Assembly (NCBI RefSeq): GCF_002482385.1
Contig: NZ_DLFW01000022.1
Span: 62,001 to 126,000 of the forward strand
Origin: Dysgonomonas sp. UBA7710
GTDB taxonomy: Bacteria; Bacteroidota; Bacteroidia; Bacteroidales; Dysgonomonadaceae
Length of the DNA stretch: 64,000 nucleotides
Direction: 5' to 3'
The translations under genes were made by a program, and so were the position numbers. Of the stretch, positions 62,595 to 64,000 are shown in pieces. Position 1 is the first letter of the stretch. Each line of letters starts with the position of its first letter. Below the pieces are notes generated by a model. It ran no database searches, was not told the origin of the DNA, and was given only the letters and a program-made list of their open reading frames with translations.

Positions 62595-62903
62595 CTAATC
62601 GAAATAGAAATTGACATAAGGCGACTGACCAGGCCAATAACACACCTGAACGGTAGTAGCCTTAAAAGCTTCCTTAATCAACACTAAATCGTCAGGGTAA
62701 ACTTGAGAATCCTTAGACACAGGATCAACTTTAACCGGAATAGACAATTTAGGGTAACATTCACCGGAACGATCAGACACTAACAAAAGAGAAGTGTCAA
62801 GAGAACGGAATTTACATTCGGAAGAATGAGCCGTAGCGTACTCGAGAGATGCAAGGATAAGCCTGTTAATCCTGGCCAATTTGAGAGAATTGAGCTTTGT
62901 CAT
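62595..62903 (-). CDS. first gene of the provirus, unknown function (102 aa)
   Basis: 102 residues. Basic helical N terminus (LNSLKLARINRLILASLEYA), then a beta-rich half. Not recognised. As the first gene after the presumed promoter it could be a regulator. It is separated from the recombinase gene by the structured RNA region. Confidence 0.65.
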   Translation of the reverse strand: MTKLNSLKLARINRLILASLEYATAHSSECKFRSLDTSLLLVSDRSGECYPKLSIPVKVDPVSKDSQVYPDDLVLIKEAFKATTVQVCYWPGQSPYVNFYFD

Positions 62904-62935
62904 AATTAATTATTCTTTAATTGTTTAACCTGTGA

Positions 62936-62943
62936 CAAAACTA
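62936..62943 (-). promoter_or_regulatory. possible -7 box of the provirus promoter
   Basis: On the minus strand TAGTTTTG matches TAnnTTTG, 33 bases before the first viral start. The matching -33 element is not evident; that position lies inside the 87-bp repeat, in the GGTAACAAAGGTAAC tandem, which could instead bind an activator or repressor. Confidence 0.4.
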
Positions 62944-62946
62944 AGA

Positions 62947-63033
62947 GTTACCTTTGTTACCTTTTAATAAGTAGTAAGTTGAAAGTTATATGAGATACGA
63001 GTAGACAAGACACGAGATACAAGTTGTTAACTG
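62947..63033 (-). repeat. 87-bp dispersed repeat, copy B
   Basis: Reverse complement of 36562-36648 with one mismatch. It begins 44 bases upstream of the first viral gene and marks the likely right boundary of the provirus. The spacer 62904-63275 otherwise holds only the promoters. Confidence 0.9.
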
Positions 63034-63235
63034 ATGACTGCTAACTGTTAACTGTAAAAAGTGTCAACTTTGTAAAGTTTTTCCTATAAACTATTGGATA
63101 ACAACGATCAGCCAATAAGTAAAATAACTTGCTTTTTTATATCTATTAAGCATTTAATATTTAAGAATGAAGGGTACGCAACTCATGTATATTGTCTTTT
63201 CAGTCTCCATCCCCTTAATTCTCAAAAACTTTGCG

Positions 63236-63243
63236 TACCTTTG
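63236..63243 (+). promoter_or_regulatory. -7 box of the pnp promoter
   Basis: TACCTTTG, matching TAnnTTTG, 33 bases before the pnp start. The -33 element is not clear. Confidence 0.5.
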
Positions 63244-63275
63244 TCCGATTTTAAGAAGTTTAGAAAAAAATATTT

Positions 63276-64000
63276 ATGATGAATCCGATTACAAAGAGTA
63301 TCGATTTAGGTGATGGAAGGACTATCACCCTTGAAACCGGAAAATTAGCGAAACAAGCGGATGGATCTGTAATGCTGCGCATGGGTAATACCATGATGCT
63401 GGCTACAGTTTGCGCAGCCAAAGACGCTAAACCGGACGTTGATTTTATGCCTTTACAGGTAGAGTATAAAGAAAAATTTGCTGCATTCGGCCGTTTCCCC
63501 GGAGGTTTTCTTCGCAGGGAAGGGCGTGCTTCAGATTATGAAATATTGGTTTGCCGTCTTGTAGACCGCGCGCTTCGCCCGTTATTTCCGGATGATTATC
63601 ATGCAGAAGTATTTGTGAATGTTACGCTGTTCTCTTCCGACGGAATAGATATGCCGGATGCATTGGCAGGACTTGCTGCTTCCGCCGCACTGGCTGTATC
63701 TGATGTGCCTTTCAATGGGCCGATATCAGAAGTGAGAGTTGCACGTGTCGACGGACAATTTATCCTTAACCCGACTTTCGCTCAACTGGAGCAAGCTGAT
63801 ATGGATATTATGGTAGGTGCTACTATCGACAATATCATGATGGTAGAAGGTGAGTTTAAGGAAGTTTCAGAAGCAGAAATGCTGGAAGCGATCAAAGTAG
63901 CGCACGAAGCGATCAAAGTACAATGCCAGGCTCAGATAGAACTGATGGAAGCTGTAGGCAAAACAGTAAAGCGCGAATACTGTCACGAAGTAAATGATGA
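63276..64000 (+). CDS. pnp: polyribonucleotide nucleotidyltransferase, partial (3' end outside window)
   Basis: About 241 codons visible. The start ATGATGAATCCG leads to ITLETGKLAKQADGSVMLRMGNTMMLATV, EYKEKFAAFGRFPGGFLRREGR and LVCRLVDRALRPLFPDDY, the opening of the first RNase PH-like domain of PNPase. It degrades RNA 3' to 5' using phosphate. The second ATG (63279) could also serve as start. It is the first intact host gene beyond the provirus. Confidence 0.96.
   Translation, partial: MMNPITKSIDLGDGRTITLETGKLAKQADGSVMLRMGNTMMLATVCAAKDAKPDVDFMPLQVEYKEKFAAFGRFPGGFLRREGRASDYEILVCRLVDRALRPLFPDDYHAEVFVNVTLFSSDGIDMPDALAGLAASAALAVSDVPFNGPISEVRVARVDGQFILNPTFAQLEQADMDIMVGATIDNIMMVEGEFKEVSEAEMLEAIKVAHEAIKVQCQAQIELMEAVGKTVKREYCHEVND

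Larger units (their letters stand above)
50653..62903 (-). mobile_element. provirus of a tailless ssDNA phage type (candidate FLiP-like), about 12.3 kb
   Basis: Seventeen genes on the minus strand, mostly overlapping or within a few bases of each other, and one small gene on the plus strand. It contains an HUH Rep, a candidate capsid protein, an Arg-rich membrane protein, a peptidoglycan hydrolase with membrane anchor, several single-span proteins, a spike-like protein and an IS110-type recombinase. No Walker A motif, terminase, portal, tail or Zot protein is seen in any frame. The host genes on both sides (barrel gene/argB and pnp) are ordinary. Exact ends are not proven; the limits given are the outermost viral genes. 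Confidence 0.8.

Noticed and set aside
50653..62903. Filamentous (inovirus) prophage
   Set aside because: Rep and small membrane proteins would fit, but no Zot/gpI ATPase exists in any frame; the GGGTGKM near residue 60 of the 223-residue protein is not a Walker A motif. The capsid candidate is also too large for an inovirus coat.
63152..63168. ATTTAATATTTAAGAAT as attachment site (pairs with 50403-50419)
   Set aside because: One-mismatch match, but very AT-rich and its order relative to the other flanking repeat is reversed on the two sides.

Overview
The window comes from a member of the Bacteroidota, most likely order Bacteroidales and possibly a Dysgonomonas-like lineage (the family is a guess). 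The evidence is two SusC/SusD pairs, SusD and C10-peptidase lipoproteins, a type IX secretion sorting domain, AT-rich spacers and several promoters of the Bacteroidota type (TTTG, 19-21 bases, TAnnTTTG).

Region 1 (1-9.7 kb) is a polysaccharide utilization locus. A SusD (cut by the window edge) and a SusC run leftward. A GH5 mannanase-like lipoprotein and two tandem GH28-like enzymes run rightward from a divergent promoter region. A convergent AraC-type regulator closes the locus. Region 2 (10.2-26.7 kb) is a second locus aimed at an amino-sugar glycan. One leftward gene train encodes a ROK kinase, MFS transporter, SIS isomerase, creatininase-fold amidohydrolase, a GH9-CE4 fusion, SusC, SusD, a surface lipoprotein, GH18 and a DUF5009 membrane protein. 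A divergent BadF-type kinase homologue with altered nucleotide-binding motifs faces it.

Region 3 (26.9-50.3 kb) is mostly core genome: a tRNA-Leu with a decayed tyrosine recombinase beside it, dnaX, NamZ (GH171), rnz, queE-queD, a C10 peptidase with three duplicated lipoprotein genes, DPP IV, a thioredoxin-like lipoprotein, a PBP4-type carboxypeptidase, an AI-2E family transporter, a DUF3127 protein, rpsO and argB. It also holds dispersed repeats and a 174-bp MITE-like element.

Region 4 (about 50.4-63.0 kb, between argB with its neighbour and pnp) is the exciting part: a compact, almost unidirectional provirus of about 12.3 kb. It encodes an HUH replication protein, a 278-residue candidate major capsid protein, an arginine-rich membrane protein, a membrane-anchored peptidoglycan hydrolase, many single-span membrane proteins, a BspA-LRR/BACON spike-like protein and three related four-cysteine proteins. 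No packaging ATPase or Zot protein is visible. This fits a tailless, membrane-containing ssDNA phage of the FLiP (Finnlakeviridae) kind better than an inovirus. Its only recombinase is an IS110-family DEDD transposase built into the viral operon. Directly upstream lies a non-coding stretch that folds into a long nested stem (62404-62540), in the position where IS110 elements encode their bridge RNA. My main hypothesis is therefore a capsid-forming ssDNA virus that integrates with an RNA-guided IS110 recombinase. An 87-bp repeat at its promoter end recurs, inverted and 86/87 identical, at 36.6 kb. The window ends inside pnp.
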